Part shown: piece by piece, positions 9,185 through 21,683 of the stretch
How the letters are laid out: every line of letters starts with the position of its first letter
Numbering within the stretch: position 1 is the first letter of the stretch
From: Carbonatibacter sp965199245
GTDB taxonomy: Bacteria > Pseudomonadota > Alphaproteobacteria > Kiloniellales > Kiloniellaceae
NCBI GenBank assembly: GCA_965199245.1
Contig: CBDAQP010000003.1
Location: forward strand, 744,001-808,000
Length of the DNA: 64,000 nt
Direction of reading: 5' to 3'
Program-made: the position numbers and the translations under genes
Notes under the pieces: model-generated
What the model saw: the letters and a program-made list of their open reading frames with translations, nothing else
What the model was told of the DNA's origin: nothing
Databases searched by the model: none

Positions 9185-9358
9185 GCCAACCTCTCAAAAC
9201 CTCCAGCCTCTGTTGGCTGGCAGGAAAGTCGTTTTCGAGAACACCGGAATACTGCGCCATTTGAGAATCGCAGAAAGTGGCCTGCGGTCGCGCCGTGCTG
9301 CGGAGCCACCCGTAACCAACGCCTCAAACGACGAGGCTGGAGGTTTTGAGAGGTGCTC
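9185..9358 (+). repeat. Dispersed palindrome-ended repeat, copy B
   Basis: The best preserved copy, 174 bp. Its termini are a perfect 20-bp inverted repeat: CTCTCAAAACCTCCAGCCTC (9191-9210) and its complement at 9333-9352. The shared core (TTGGCTGGCAGG ... CGTTTTCGAGAAC ... GAATACT) is at 9213-9257. The element ends with the AGGTGCTC also seen at the end of copy C. It lies in a 393-base gene-poor stretch between the small gene ending ligA's neighbourhood and tadA. Confidence 0.85.
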
Positions 9359-9375
9359 CATTGCCAAGTCTATAC

Positions 9376-9400
9376 AAAAATAATGCCCCGTTCAGGGGCA
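9376..9400 (-). terminator. Terminator downstream of tadA
   Basis: Read on the minus strand, GCCCC-TGAAC-GGGGC (9399-9385) is followed by ATTATTTTTG. It is a short GC stem with a T-rich tail about 100 bases past the tadA stop. Confidence 0.5.
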
Positions 9401-9497
9401 GGACAGCATTTTCGACAAGATAGCGCAGCTTATAGAGGTCTCTATCATAGTCCCGTTGCTCTGCTTTTTCCGGGAGGAGTGCCATTCCTTGCATTGT

Positions 9498-10010
9498 TCA
9501 GGAAGATTCACGAACCGAAGGCACAAAAAGTACTCCCGGGGAGTTCCCGCGCCTTGAACGAAAAAAATCCTTGAGAAGCTGGGCGCATCTGCTTTCCTGG
9601 AGTCCGCCGTAAACCTCTGGCCTATGATGGCAGGTGCCATGGTCATAGAGACGTGGCCCGTGATCAACCCCCCCGCTTTTGGGATCGTAGGCCCCATAAT
9701 AAAGACGGCGCACACGCGCATGAGACAGGGCTGCCGCACACATTGCACAGGGTTCAAGCGTCACATAAAGATCACAGCCCGCCAACCTGTCGCGGCGCAA
9801 ATGCTGGACAGCGGCCCTGATCACCAACATTTCTGCGTGTGCCGTCGGGTCGTGATCACGCTGCATCCGATTGTGGGCCTGCGCCACAACCACCCCGCTT
9901 GTCCCGTCCACCACAACGGCACCGACGGGAACCTCACCCGCCGCGTAGGCCAAAGAGGCTTCGTGAAAAGCAATATCCATGACAGAAAGAGTCTCAGGAC
10001 TCGGGTGCAT
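9498..10010 (-). CDS. tadA: tRNA-specific adenosine deaminase TadA
   Basis: TadA converts the wobble adenosine of tRNA-Arg(ACG) to inosine. The zinc-binding deaminase motifs are present: TAHAEM (the HAE with the proton-shuttling Glu) and LEPCAMCAAAL (PCxxC). The family N-terminus EASLAYAAGEVPVGAVVVD is intact, and the C-terminus has CAQLLKDFFRSRR. I prefer the ATG at 10010. The frame is open upstream to a TTG at 10055, and a second ATG at 9980 is also possible. Length is about 170 residues. It is divergent from the rluB-like gene with about 70 bases between starts, so the two probably share a promoter region. Confidence 0.92.
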   Translation of the reverse strand: MHPSPETLSVMDIAFHEASLAYAAGEVPVGAVVVDGTSGVVVAQAHNRMQRDHDPTAHAEMLVIRAAVQHLRRDRLAGCDLYVTLEPCAMCAAALSHARVRRLYYGAYDPKSGGVDHGPRLYDHGTCHHRPEVYGGLQESRCAQLLKDFFRSRRGNSPGVLFVPSVRESS

Positions 10011-10080
10011 TGTGTTATCCGTTCCACACGATTGTTTAACGCCTCTGTAAGACAAGAGTCATTCAAAGGAAATGCCCGTT

Positions 10081-10869
10081 ATGCCCCCCCCCGACAAAGA
10101 CACCCCCACAGCAGACAACGGCGCACGCATCGCCAAGATCATCGCCAGAGCCGGCGTCTGTTCACGCCGCGAAGCAGAGCGTTTGATCCAGGAGGGCCTC
10201 GTCAAGGTCAATGGCAAAACACTCGACAGCCCCGCCGTCATCGCCCGGGATAGCGACCGGATAGAGGTCAGGGGGAAACTTCTGCCCCCCCCGGAACGCC
10301 TACGCATCTGGGCCTATCACAAACCAAGGGGATTGATTACCTCTACAAAAGATCCGCAGGGGCGTCGAACAGTTTTTGATGACCTTCCTGCAAACTTGCC
10401 GCGTGTACAGACCATTGGGCGACTGGATTTTAATTCCGAGGGGCTTTTGCTCCTGACCAATGACGGGACTATGAAGCGCAAGCTGGAACTCCCCGCCACG
10501 GGCTGGAAACGGCGTTACCGCGTGCGGGTTCATGGTCTGGTTCAGCACGCACAGCTTGACACGCTCGCCAGGGGGATGACAGTCGAGGGGATTCATTACG
10601 GCCCGATTGAAGCTACTCTGGATCACCAGGGTCCCACAAATGCATGGCTCATGATGGGCCTGCGCGAAGGAAAAAATCGCGAAATTCGCCGTGTCTGTGC
10701 CGCCCTGGGCCTGAGTGTCAACCGTTTAATCCGCGTATCCTACGGCCCGTTCCGGCTTGGCGACCTTCCCCCCGGACAGGTCACAGAAATTCCCGCCCGT
10801 TTTCTGCGCGACCAGCTTGGCCCCACAGCAAAAGACAGAACGCAACAACGTAAGGGGCAGAGAAAATAA
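10081..10869 (+). CDS. rluB: RsuA/RluB-family rRNA pseudouridine synthase
   Basis: Enzymes of this family isomerise specific uridines in rRNA; this one most resembles RluB-type 23S enzymes by its strongly basic tail, but substrate is inferred only. An S4 RNA-binding domain lies at the N-terminus (IAKIIARAGVCSRREAERLI). The catalytic domain carries GRLDFNSEGLLLLTNDG with the catalytic Asp, and ends with EGKNREIRRVCAALGL. I chose ATG 10081 because AAAGGA ends ten bases before it; an ATG at 10072 would be too close to that site. The stop overlaps the rsmD start (TAATG), making a two-gene ribosome-modification operon. Confidence 0.9.
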   Translation: MPPPDKDTPTADNGARIAKIIARAGVCSRREAERLIQEGLVKVNGKTLDSPAVIARDSDRIEVRGKLLPPPERLRIWAYHKPRGLITSTKDPQGRRTVFDDLPANLPRVQTIGRLDFNSEGLLLLTNDGTMKRKLELPATGWKRRYRVRVHGLVQHAQLDTLARGMTVEGIHYGPIEATLDHQGPTNAWLMMGLREGKNREIRRVCAALGLSVNRLIRVSYGPFRLGDLPPGQVTEIPARFLRDQLGPTAKDRTQQRKGQRK

Positions 10870-11459
10870 TGCGTATTGTCGGCGGAATGTTCAAGGGAAA
10901 ACCCCTCACCAGCCCTGGTGGTCAAGGAACCCGCCCGACACAGGGGAGCACGCGCGAGGCACTGTTCAATATTCTGATGCAGGGGGATCCATCGGGCGGT
11001 CTGTTGACCCGGCGGGGTCGCGGGTCTTCACCCGTCCACGCTGGCGTAGTGCTGGATGGCTTTGCGGGAACGGGAGCCTTGGGACTAGAGGCTCTCTCAC
11101 GCGGGGCGGCGCGTGGCTTTTTTATTGAACAGGACAAGGATGCCTTTGCGGTGCTGTCGCAAAACATTGACACACTGGGCGTTCAGTCCGCCGCCCGCTG
11201 TTATCGCACCTCTTGTCTGACACCGCCTGCAACGGACAGTGCCGCAACGCTGATTTTCCTCGATCCCCCTTATCATCACAATATGATCCCCCCTGCCCTT
11301 GATGCCTTGTCAAAAGCAGGCTGGATCGCGGCACAGACCCTCATTGTCGCTGAAATGATGAAAAAGGAACCTCTCGAATCCGACGAAATTACGGGGTTTC
11401 TCGTCTGCGCCACGCGATATTACGGCAAAAGCAAACTGGTTTTTTTGCTCCCTGAATGA
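10869..11459 (+). CDS. rsmD: 16S rRNA (guanine-N2)-methyltransferase RsmD
   Basis: RsmD methylates G966 (E. coli numbering) of 16S rRNA using S-adenosylmethionine. The family start MRIVGGMFKGKPL and RPTQGSTREALFNIL are clear. The SAM-binding loop is VLDGFAGTGALGLEALSRGA, and the catalytic motif FLDPPYHHN is present. At 196 residues it has the usual size. The start codon overlaps the preceding pseudouridine synthase stop by one base, so both rRNA modification enzymes should be made together. Confidence 0.95.
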   Translation: MRIVGGMFKGKPLTSPGGQGTRPTQGSTREALFNILMQGDPSGGLLTRRGRGSSPVHAGVVLDGFAGTGALGLEALSRGAARGFFIEQDKDAFAVLSQNIDTLGVQSAARCYRTSCLTPPATDSAATLIFLDPPYHHNMIPPALDALSKAGWIAAQTLIVAEMMKKEPLESDEITGFLVCATRYYGKSKLVFLLPE

Positions 11460-11480
11460 AGGCGACATAAAAACCGGAAC

Positions 11481-11864
11481 CTATTCCCCACTTTTGTCGA
11501 AAAGGGAACGGTGGGTGTCTTTTATCCGCTGTCGCGGTGAATCAGCCGCATCAAGTTTTGCAACAAAATTGGGATTCTTACTTTTTTCCTGTGCTCTGAC
11601 AATCGATTCGTAGAGCTTACCTGCTTCCTTGAGGTGCAAGTGTTCCGGTTCGTCCAATAGTTGGTGAAGCAACTTTCCACTACGTCCAAAAACACGCATG
11701 TAATAGCGTGGTCGTGGGGCCATGGGTTCAAAACCCGCCTGGATAATAAACTCACCCTGGCGCATAGAAAACACCCCGGGAATAGTCGTCGGTGCCCACG
11801 CCCGCTCCCCGGATCCGGATGAGGTCGAATGGTAGAGCGAGACAGCCATTTCAACCAGATCCAT
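11481..11864 (-). CDS. Hypothetical protein, 127 residues
   Basis: I do not recognise this protein. It is soluble, without signal or membrane segments. The N-terminal half is rich in aromatic and small residues (PGVFSMRQGEFIIQAGFEP, PRYYMRVFGRSGKLLHQLL), and the C-terminal half is helical and charged. An AGAGGAAAG sits upstream of the ATG at a reasonable distance. It is convergent with rsmD, 21 bases from its stop, and forms the left border of the AT-rich island. Composition is like that of the housekeeping genes rather than the island. The reading frame and ribosome-binding site support a real gene. Confidence 0.65.
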   Translation of the reverse strand: MDLVEMAVSLYHSTSSGSGERAWAPTTIPGVFSMRQGEFIIQAGFEPMAPRPRYYMRVFGRSGKLLHQLLDEPEHLHLKEAGKLYESIVRAQEKSKNPNFVAKLDAADSPRQRIKDTHRSLFDKSGE

Positions 11865-12052
11865 TACTTGCTTTCCTCTGTTGTCCTTAAATCTTTTTAG
11901 GCTCAGAACTCATTAACTTTTCTGTTGCTTGGCAGAGGTAAAAAATCGGATTCATTGAGTCAAAAGGAGATTGCCTTGATGCCTGATTTATAATGCTTAT
12001 CTGGAAGATTTCATAGATTTTGTTAGATAATACCGTCAAATTAAACTGAATG

Positions 12053-12061
12053 TGCTATAAT
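12053..12061 (+). promoter_or_regulatory. Extended -10 promoter of the island operon
   Basis: TGCTATAAT is an extended -10 element with a perfect TATAAT (12056-12061). A poor -35 (CCGTCA) lies 18 bases upstream. It stands about 28 bases before the ribosome-binding site and ATG of the membrane protein gene, so the operon appears to be independently transcribed. It also argues against the in-frame ATG at 12050 as the start. Confidence 0.65.
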
Positions 12062-12088
12062 TTTTCTGGATTTGGCACTGGAGGGGCG

Positions 12089-13276
12089 ATGACTGCACAT
12101 CGACGTCATGATATTCTGGATAAATTATGGGATTTGTTGGTCAGTGCCGTATTCCTGATACTGTTGACATTCTTGAGACTGCGGGGGACAGGTAGCCTCC
12201 GTGCCAAGGCACGCCGTGAAGTAAAATGGCACATATCGAAAAACCCGAACTTAAATAATTTTGAACTTGGTGCCACTAGTCGAATAGCCAATTTTCTCTT
12301 TAAAAATAGAGGACCAGTCTGGTTCTTATCACTTTACGCTTTTCTAATCGGTGTGACCGCCTTAACCGACCAATTCCTTCAAGAACGATGTACATCATTA
12401 CCACAGTACTCATTCTCCATTCGTGGGGATTTCCTTTCAACTATCAACGAAATCAATCGAGTCTTTCTGGCTGTGCAGGCAACCTTAATCGGTGTGATTT
12501 TTCCGATCGCTATAGCACTTGTTTCATTACTTCTTCAGCAACGCGGTCAAACTTTTTCAAGTTCAAGGGTAGATATTTATTTTCGAGAATCGCGGGCCTT
12601 TGAGATTAGTGCGAGCAGCATAATGCTGATTATCGTTCTCGTCGTACAACAGTTCTGGCCCGTGTCTGCGCTTTCCGGAACATTTTTCTCGACACCACAT
12701 ACGATATTTGCGCAAATAGCTTTGGTTATCCATGGATTCTGGCTGGCTCTAAATGCCTTAGCCATTTGGCGATTCATGAAGGTCAGTTTTAGGTTCATCA
12801 GTCCCGGCGGACAGAAGGACATTCTGCGCCGCTTCGTAGCTCACGAGTCAGTTCCCCTTGACATTGAAAATCAACTAACCCGCATCTACCTTGACCGTCC
12901 TGAAGTTTTTGGCCTTTTAGGTCGAAATGACGACCCCTCGGACGTTTTAAATAAAAGCCCTTCCGTCCTTTTTGGAGTCTTTGAAAGTCATACTGGCGTG
13001 GTCGAACTGGAGAAACCTCAAAACGGCACATATGAGCTTCACGATGTCAAATTTAACCTCATAAAATGGGTCGTGTCGAGGTGGCGCAAGAGGACGATGA
13101 AAACATGGAATGCGTCGAAACAGCAGAATGGCCCTAAATTGGTTTTTCCGCATAAAATTGGCCGAAAGTCTTTCGGACCCGTCTGTTTATGCCGCAGGGC
13201 TGGTGGTAGCGACCTAACCAGTCTTGAGAAAAAGGTCATCAACCATGCTTTTGTCTTTCGGAAGGTTGAAGAATGA
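12089..13276 (+). CDS. Unrecognised multi-pass membrane protein (island gene 1)
   Basis: I do not recognise the family. The protein has 395 residues from the ATG at 12089, which is preceded by GGAGGGG. Five likely membrane segments lie at about residues 13-31, 77-95, 125-147, 168-188 and 203-228. A C-terminal part of some 165 residues without membrane segments follows; it is basic near residues 320-340. The block AVQATLIGVIFPIAIALVSLLLQQRG followed by another membrane helix is loosely reminiscent of DUF2254-type membrane proteins, but I would not assign it. The DNA is clearly AT-richer than the genes on either side. Its stop overlaps the start of the next gene by four bases (ATGA). There is no transposase or integrase nearby. 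Confidence 0.8.
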   Translation: MTAHRRHDILDKLWDLLVSAVFLILLTFLRLRGTGSLRAKARREVKWHISKNPNLNNFELGATSRIANFLFKNRGPVWFLSLYAFLIGVTALTDQFLQERCTSLPQYSFSIRGDFLSTINEINRVFLAVQATLIGVIFPIAIALVSLLLQQRGQTFSSSRVDIYFRESRAFEISASSIMLIIVLVVQQFWPVSALSGTFFSTPHTIFAQIALVIHGFWLALNALAIWRFMKVSFRFISPGGQKDILRRFVAHESVPLDIENQLTRIYLDRPEVFGLLGRNDDPSDVLNKSPSVLFGVFESHTGVVELEKPQNGTYELHDVKFNLIKWVVSRWRKRTMKTWNASKQQNGPKLVFPHKIGRKSFGPVCLCRRAGGSDLTSLEKKVINHAFVFRKVEE

Positions 13277-15543
13277 AGCGACCATCACCACCCGAGCCGT
13301 CGAAAATATTGGAAGAACTCGCCAGTGAGGTGATCGCCCCCATGGATCGTGGGGCAATCGCCAGCTTTTCTGATGCTTTGAACGGCATGATAGATTTTCA
13401 TGCGTTTTTGCTTCGAGCTCATACCATAGTCAACGAACAAGGGCCGACCGACAGTTACGCACTAATACCGGAAGGATTTTTTTCTACTACCCATCAGAGG
13501 TGGAAACAACAATACCATCCAATATTCGAACGTGCGGGAGACCTTTTGGGACGACAGCCAAGTTTCTTCAAAATGGCGGCAATAGTTCCGTATCACTTAG
13601 TGGATCGAAGTGCTGCCTCTGTACCACCCGAAATTCTCGATTCCCTGCTTGAGCTTACATTGGGTCTTTTCCATAGAGGTGGGGATTGGTGGTTACAACG
13701 CGCCACCGAACAGGTTGGCAAACGGCCGAACGTCCGCGAACCTGCATCGTTATCAGGGTATGAGGCTGATATTTACGAACAAACCATGCGTGAATTTGTC
13801 GGGATCTGGGAAAAATTCCAGTATTTCCCCGAAAGGATATGGAAATGGGAGGAAGGGAACATTCTTCCCGCTGAAGGATGGGAACGTTTGCGCGCATCAA
13901 TAAGTTTTATTCGGCAACATTTGCGGTGCTCAGCCTATATGGTTGCAGCGGCTGTTTGGCGCGGTGATGAATTTGCCACTTCTGTCATGTCAGATTCACT
14001 GATTATGTGGCCTAACCATTTTGATCGTAAATTTAACAAGGATATGTTTCTTAAAGTTGCGTTGTTAAATCCCGATCTTTGCGATCTTGGGTGGGAGGAC
14101 ACACTTACAGAGTTGCGATTCGAAAAGGTTCCATTTGAACATGAACCAGCACCTGAAGCCGTCTTCCGGGCCATAATCAAAAACTTGTGGGCCGATGTGC
14201 TTTTGACACTTTCAACCGTCATTTCGGCGTGGGGTTTTGGATGGGGCAACCGTAGCAGTTTGCCCTCAAGAATTTCCAGAAAACTGCTAGAAGCTGATTT
14301 GAGACGAAGCGATCTTATTCCTGGTAAATCTGCCTCACAGATTCTGCTAATGTTAATTCGTCAATATACGAGCGGTGAGAGATTTAAGTACAGTGAATGG
14401 CTTAACGGGCTGGTAAGCATGTTCGATAAACTCGCGGAACGTCGTGCAACCATACCAGGACACGCTTACGTCTCGTCAACAAAACACAGTTTGAGCGCCC
14501 TTAGTCGATTCCAACTCGCTATTCTACTAGACAATCCCGATAACTCAGCCGGACTTCCCTCAGAACTTGAAAAAGCGATCATTACCATATCTCAGCGACC
14601 CAGCACCGATGAACCAGCTCGTCGTTTGAAGGAGAAACTTGAAAGTTTTCAGAATTCTTTTGATGAAATTGCGCCCACCGACAGCAAAACTGACCCAGAC
14701 ATTGAGAATTACGCAGAGCGTAAAGCCGCTATTGGTGATCTTCTGAAGACCGCTCTTGACCTCTTGCAAAGAGAGAGAACGATCCGAATAGAGAACCTGG
14801 CAGTGCAACAAAAGCAGATCGATACGCTGGCCGATACTATCAATACCAATGTATTTGCTGAAGATGCTCATGCTTTTCCACTATGTAAATTTACGGTTGT
14901 CCCCGGTGCCGATGATTTGCCGGAGAGCACGATCTTCAAAAAGTCAAATTATGAAAAAGGCTTATTGACAATCCCCAAGATGGCCTATCCCGTATCCAAT
15001 GAGCAGGAAGGCTTCTCGAACGTAGTCTCCCAGATCATTAATATTCGCTTATTAAGCGAGGTGTTCTCTGCAAGCACCGTTCAGGATATAGACATCGCGG
15101 ATGACGCACACTACTGGGACGTCGTGAAAGAAAAAGGTGCAGAGCTAGCTGACCGAGACCTTGAACCCTTGTTACTGGTAAACAGCCAAGTCGAACCACA
15201 ATGGATTAGCCAGTGGATTTGGGATCAAGGCCGAAGGGGTGATACTCCGAAACCGGAAGACCTAACCATTTCGCGGGATCCATCAGAACAAACAGAAGGA
15301 TACTTGGCGACATTCAATGATGTCAAAGTCCAGGTCGCTTTGATCGAATCGAACGTATCATATATTTTGCCAAGGGAGGTTTTCCAGAAACTGGAAATTC
15401 TGACATTCACAAACAGTCACAAAGTTAAAATTCAATTCCAACAAGATGATGACCCCTGGCACGGAGATCTTGTTTTCAGTTGGGCCCACAGAGTTCAGAT
15501 TCCTTCCTATCCGATCTCAAGACTAATTTTCGCATCCGCATGA
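13273..15543 (+). CDS. Unrecognised 756-residue soluble protein (island gene 2)
   Basis: No known domain is recognised. The protein has no signal peptide or membrane segment, and I see no Walker, nuclease, protease or helicase motif. It looks mostly helical through residue 460, with many Trp and Phe residues (HRGGDWWLQRATEQVG, WEKFQYFPERIWKWEEG). A likely coiled coil lies at about residues 475-530 (DLLQRERTIRIENLAVQQKQ). The last 220 residues look like a separate mixed alpha/beta domain ending SYPISRLIFASA. Translation is coupled to the membrane protein through a 4-nt overlap, which suggests a stoichiometric pair. AT-rich composition matches its partner. The gene ends 88 bases from the 3' end of the initiator tRNA gene. 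Confidence 0.8.
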   Translation: MKRPSPPEPSKILEELASEVIAPMDRGAIASFSDALNGMIDFHAFLLRAHTIVNEQGPTDSYALIPEGFFSTTHQRWKQQYHPIFERAGDLLGRQPSFFKMAAIVPYHLVDRSAASVPPEILDSLLELTLGLFHRGGDWWLQRATEQVGKRPNVREPASLSGYEADIYEQTMREFVGIWEKFQYFPERIWKWEEGNILPAEGWERLRASISFIRQHLRCSAYMVAAAVWRGDEFATSVMSDSLIMWPNHFDRKFNKDMFLKVALLNPDLCDLGWEDTLTELRFEKVPFEHEPAPEAVFRAIIKNLWADVLLTLSTVISAWGFGWGNRSSLPSRISRKLLEADLRRSDLIPGKSASQILLMLIRQYTSGERFKYSEWLNGLVSMFDKLAERRATIPGHAYVSSTKHSLSALSRFQLAILLDNPDNSAGLPSELEKAIITISQRPSTDEPARRLKEKLESFQNSFDEIAPTDSKTDPDIENYAERKAAIGDLLKTALDLLQRERTIRIENLAVQQKQIDTLADTINTNVFAEDAHAFPLCKFTVVPGADDLPESTIFKKSNYEKGLLTIPKMAYPVSNEQEGFSNVVSQIINIRLLSEVFSASTVQDIDIADDAHYWDVVKEKGAELADRDLEPLLLVNSQVEPQWISQWIWDQGRRGDTPKPEDLTISRDPSEQTEGYLATFNDVKVQVALIESNVSYILPREVFQKLEILTFTNSHKVKIQFQQDDDPWHGDLVFSWAHRVQIPSYPISRLIFASA

Positions 15544-15630
15544 GTCCATAAGATATCCATGAGATATCCACGGGGGTTCTGGTACCGGGGAGCCGAATCA
15601 ACCAGTTCCACTGGAGGAAGGTATGTTGGT

Positions 15631-15708
<78 letters not shown>

Positions 15709-15799
15709 TTTGTGTGTGTTATTTGTTTTTGTGTTATTTGTTTTTTGTGTTTTGTGTTTTGTGTGTGTTTTTTTTTGTGTTTGTGTTCTGTGATGAGTT
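15709..15799 (-). other. CA-rich transcribed spacer between 5S and tRNA-fMet
   Basis: The + strand here is almost pure T and G, with repeated units such as TGTGTTATTTGTTTT and runs of TGTG, so the rRNA operon transcript is CA-rich and should be unstructured. There is no reading frame or hairpin of note. Confidence 0.6.
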
Positions 15800-15918
15800 G
15801 GCTTGGCGGTGACCTTTTCTCCCACGACTTGAGCCGCAGTACCTTTGGCGCTGAAAGTTTTAACGTCCGAGTTCGGGATGGTGTCGGGTTTTGTTCTTTC
15901 GCGATAGCCACCAAGCCA
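15800..15918 (-). rRNA. rrf: 5S ribosomal RNA
   Basis: About 119 bases. The two ends pair as TGGCTTGG (5') with CCAAGCCA (3'). Typical 5S stretches are present on the minus strand, such as CCCGAACTCGGACGTTAAAA near the middle. It lies downstream of 23S and upstream of tRNA-fMet. Confidence 0.93.
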
Positions 15919-16005
15919 TCGCATCACAGATGGTGTGTGGGTGAGGTATGAGTTTGGTTGTGGTGTCTGTTTATGTTGCGCTGTTTTATATCTGCGGTAT
16001 TGGGG

Positions 16006-18743
<2,738 letters not shown>

Positions 18744-18930
18744 TTCAAAAATTCCCAATACGCGCAGATATAAAACAGCGCGCAAACAGTCATTCACTCA
18801 AGACCAAATTTCATACCTATTCACACTGTCAAACAACAACAGGCCTTAAAAGACCTCAACCCCCGGCAACGCCGGAAAACCAATCCTCACACCCCATGAC
18901 AACAAACATCACCAAACCCACCACAAAAAA

Positions 18931-19006
18931 TGGTGGAGGCGGACGGAATCGAACCGACGACCTCCTGCGTGCAAAGCAGGCGCTCTCCCAACTGAGCTAC
19001 GCCCCC
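18931..19006 (-). tRNA. tRNA-Ala (TGC)
   Basis: A 76-base cloverleaf with anticodon TGC (loop TTTGCAC), acceptor GGGGGCG/CGCCTCC and encoded CCA. It lies in the 16S-23S spacer. Confidence 0.96.
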
Positions 19007-19028
19007 AACTCAAAAACAGCAAAAAATA

Positions 19029-19105
19029 TGGTGGGCCCGGGAAGACTTGAACTTCCGACCTCACGCTTATCAAGCGCGCGCTCTAACCAACTGAGCTACA
19101 AGCCC
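19029..19105 (-). tRNA. tRNA-Ile (GAT)
   Basis: A 77-base cloverleaf with anticodon GAT (loop TTGATAA), acceptor GGGCTTG paired with CGGGCCC and encoded CCA. It precedes tRNA-Ala in the 16S-23S spacer, the canonical order. Confidence 0.96.
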
Positions 19106-19234
19106 GTCATGAGGATCAGGGATACGCAGACGGCAGAACTCCGAACCATCCGGACACTTCATTGTAAAAACACCAGAAAAATTACCCCAAAAGTATCACC
19201 AGCGATACCCCCGGAACAACCTCTCCAGCATCCC

Positions 19235-20732
<1,498 letters not shown>

Positions 20733-21166
20733 ACCTCACTGCCTCCGCTCAAAAAAAAACAGAAACAGCTCAAAAATAACTGACAAGAACCTTGCCCCAG
20801 TATCAAAACCGGAACAAGTGTGTACTTAAATACACAGAACTTGACAGTCCCCGGATAAAACCCGGAAAACCGCCGCCTGCGTATCCCTATCCAAAAAATA
20901 CAATGTCAAACAACTCATCGACAAAAAAATCAAAACCGGGACCAACAACAAAAAAATCAGAACCAGTCCCAAAACAGCCAGAGCGCACCTTCTAATCACA
21001 TCAAAAATAAAACACAACCACTTTCTCAAAAAAAAATACACCAAACACACTCAACATACTGAAAATATCAGGGGAAAATTAAAAAAGAGACTCGACGAAT
21101 TGATAAAATCTGTCACGCTGAGCACGCTAACCAGGATTGGAAAAACAAAAATGGAGATGACGAAAA
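20733..21166. other. A-rich intergenic region upstream of the rRNA operon and msrA
   Basis: 434 bases without a credible gene. It should hold the rRNA operon promoter on the minus strand. A perfect TTGACA is present there (20909-20904), but the -10 at 17 bases (GGATAC) is poor, so I do not mark a promoter with confidence. A near-perfect palindrome, GTGTACTTAAATACAC, lies at about 20820. The + strand is strikingly A-rich with many runs of six or more A. The msrA ribosome-binding site (GGAG) is at its right end. Confidence 0.5.
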
Positions 21167-21634
21167 ATGGCCGTAGCAACCTTTGCCGCCGGATGCTTTT
21201 GGGGGGTTGAAGATCACTTTCAACAAATCCCGGGGGTTTTGCGAACACGCGTCGGCTATACAGGCGGTCAGACGAAAAATCCTAACTATAGGGCCGTATG
21301 CACAGGTTCAACTGGTCATGCCGAAGCTGTCGAAATTGTCTATGACGACAGTACCATCCGCTACGATGACCTGCTCAGCGCATTCTGGGACTGCCACGAC
21401 CCTACGCAAAAAAATCGCCAGGGCCCCGACATCGGTACGCAGTATCGTTCGGCGATCTTTACACAAACGCCAGAGCAAGCCCGCACAGCACAGGAATCGC
21501 GCACCGCCCAAGATCAGGGCAAAAAATTCCCCCGACCCATTGCCACAGAAATTACCCCCGCAACAATTTTTTATCCTGCAGAGGAAGAACACCAAAGTTA
21601 TCTCAAAAAAAGGCGGATGACCTCTTTTCCTTGA
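21167..21634 (+). CDS. msrA: Peptide methionine sulfoxide reductase MsrA
   Basis: MsrA reduces the S-epimer of methionine sulfoxide in proteins and free methionine in the cytoplasm. The catalytic motif GCFWG is at residues 9-13 (AAGCFWGVEDHF), followed by the conserved YTGG and GHAEAVEI segments and FWDCHDPTQ. At 155 residues it is a compact single-domain form without fused MsrB. No cysteine-rich C-terminal tail is seen, so resolution of the catalytic disulfide may differ from E. coli. GGAG lies upstream of the ATG. The next gene, nadQ, starts 49 bases after the stop on the same strand. Confidence 0.95.
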   Translation: MAVATFAAGCFWGVEDHFQQIPGVLRTRVGYTGGQTKNPNYRAVCTGSTGHAEAVEIVYDDSTIRYDDLLSAFWDCHDPTQKNRQGPDIGTQYRSAIFTQTPEQARTAQESRTAQDQGKKFPRPIATEITPATIFYPAEEEHQSYLKKRRMTSFP

Positions 21635-21683
21635 GTACGTCGGCTGTTCAGACATTAAAAAACCATGAGGAGTCGCCCAACAG

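Noticed and set aside
9353..9757. Frames on both strands between repeat B and tadA
   Set aside because: They overlap the repeat, the terminator or tadA out of frame and have no family or start signal.
11865..12088. Duplicate of the tRNA-fMet 3' end as a possible attachment site at the left border of the AT-rich island
   Set aside because: No repeat of the tRNA 3' sequence could be seen here, and there is no integrase. A tRNA-targeted integration is not supported, although the position is suggestive.
20881..20909. rRNA operon promoter on the minus strand (TTGACA with GGATAC at 17 bases)
   Set aside because: The -35 is perfect, but the -10 is a poor match at 15 to 18 base spacings, so I mention it only in the intergenic description.
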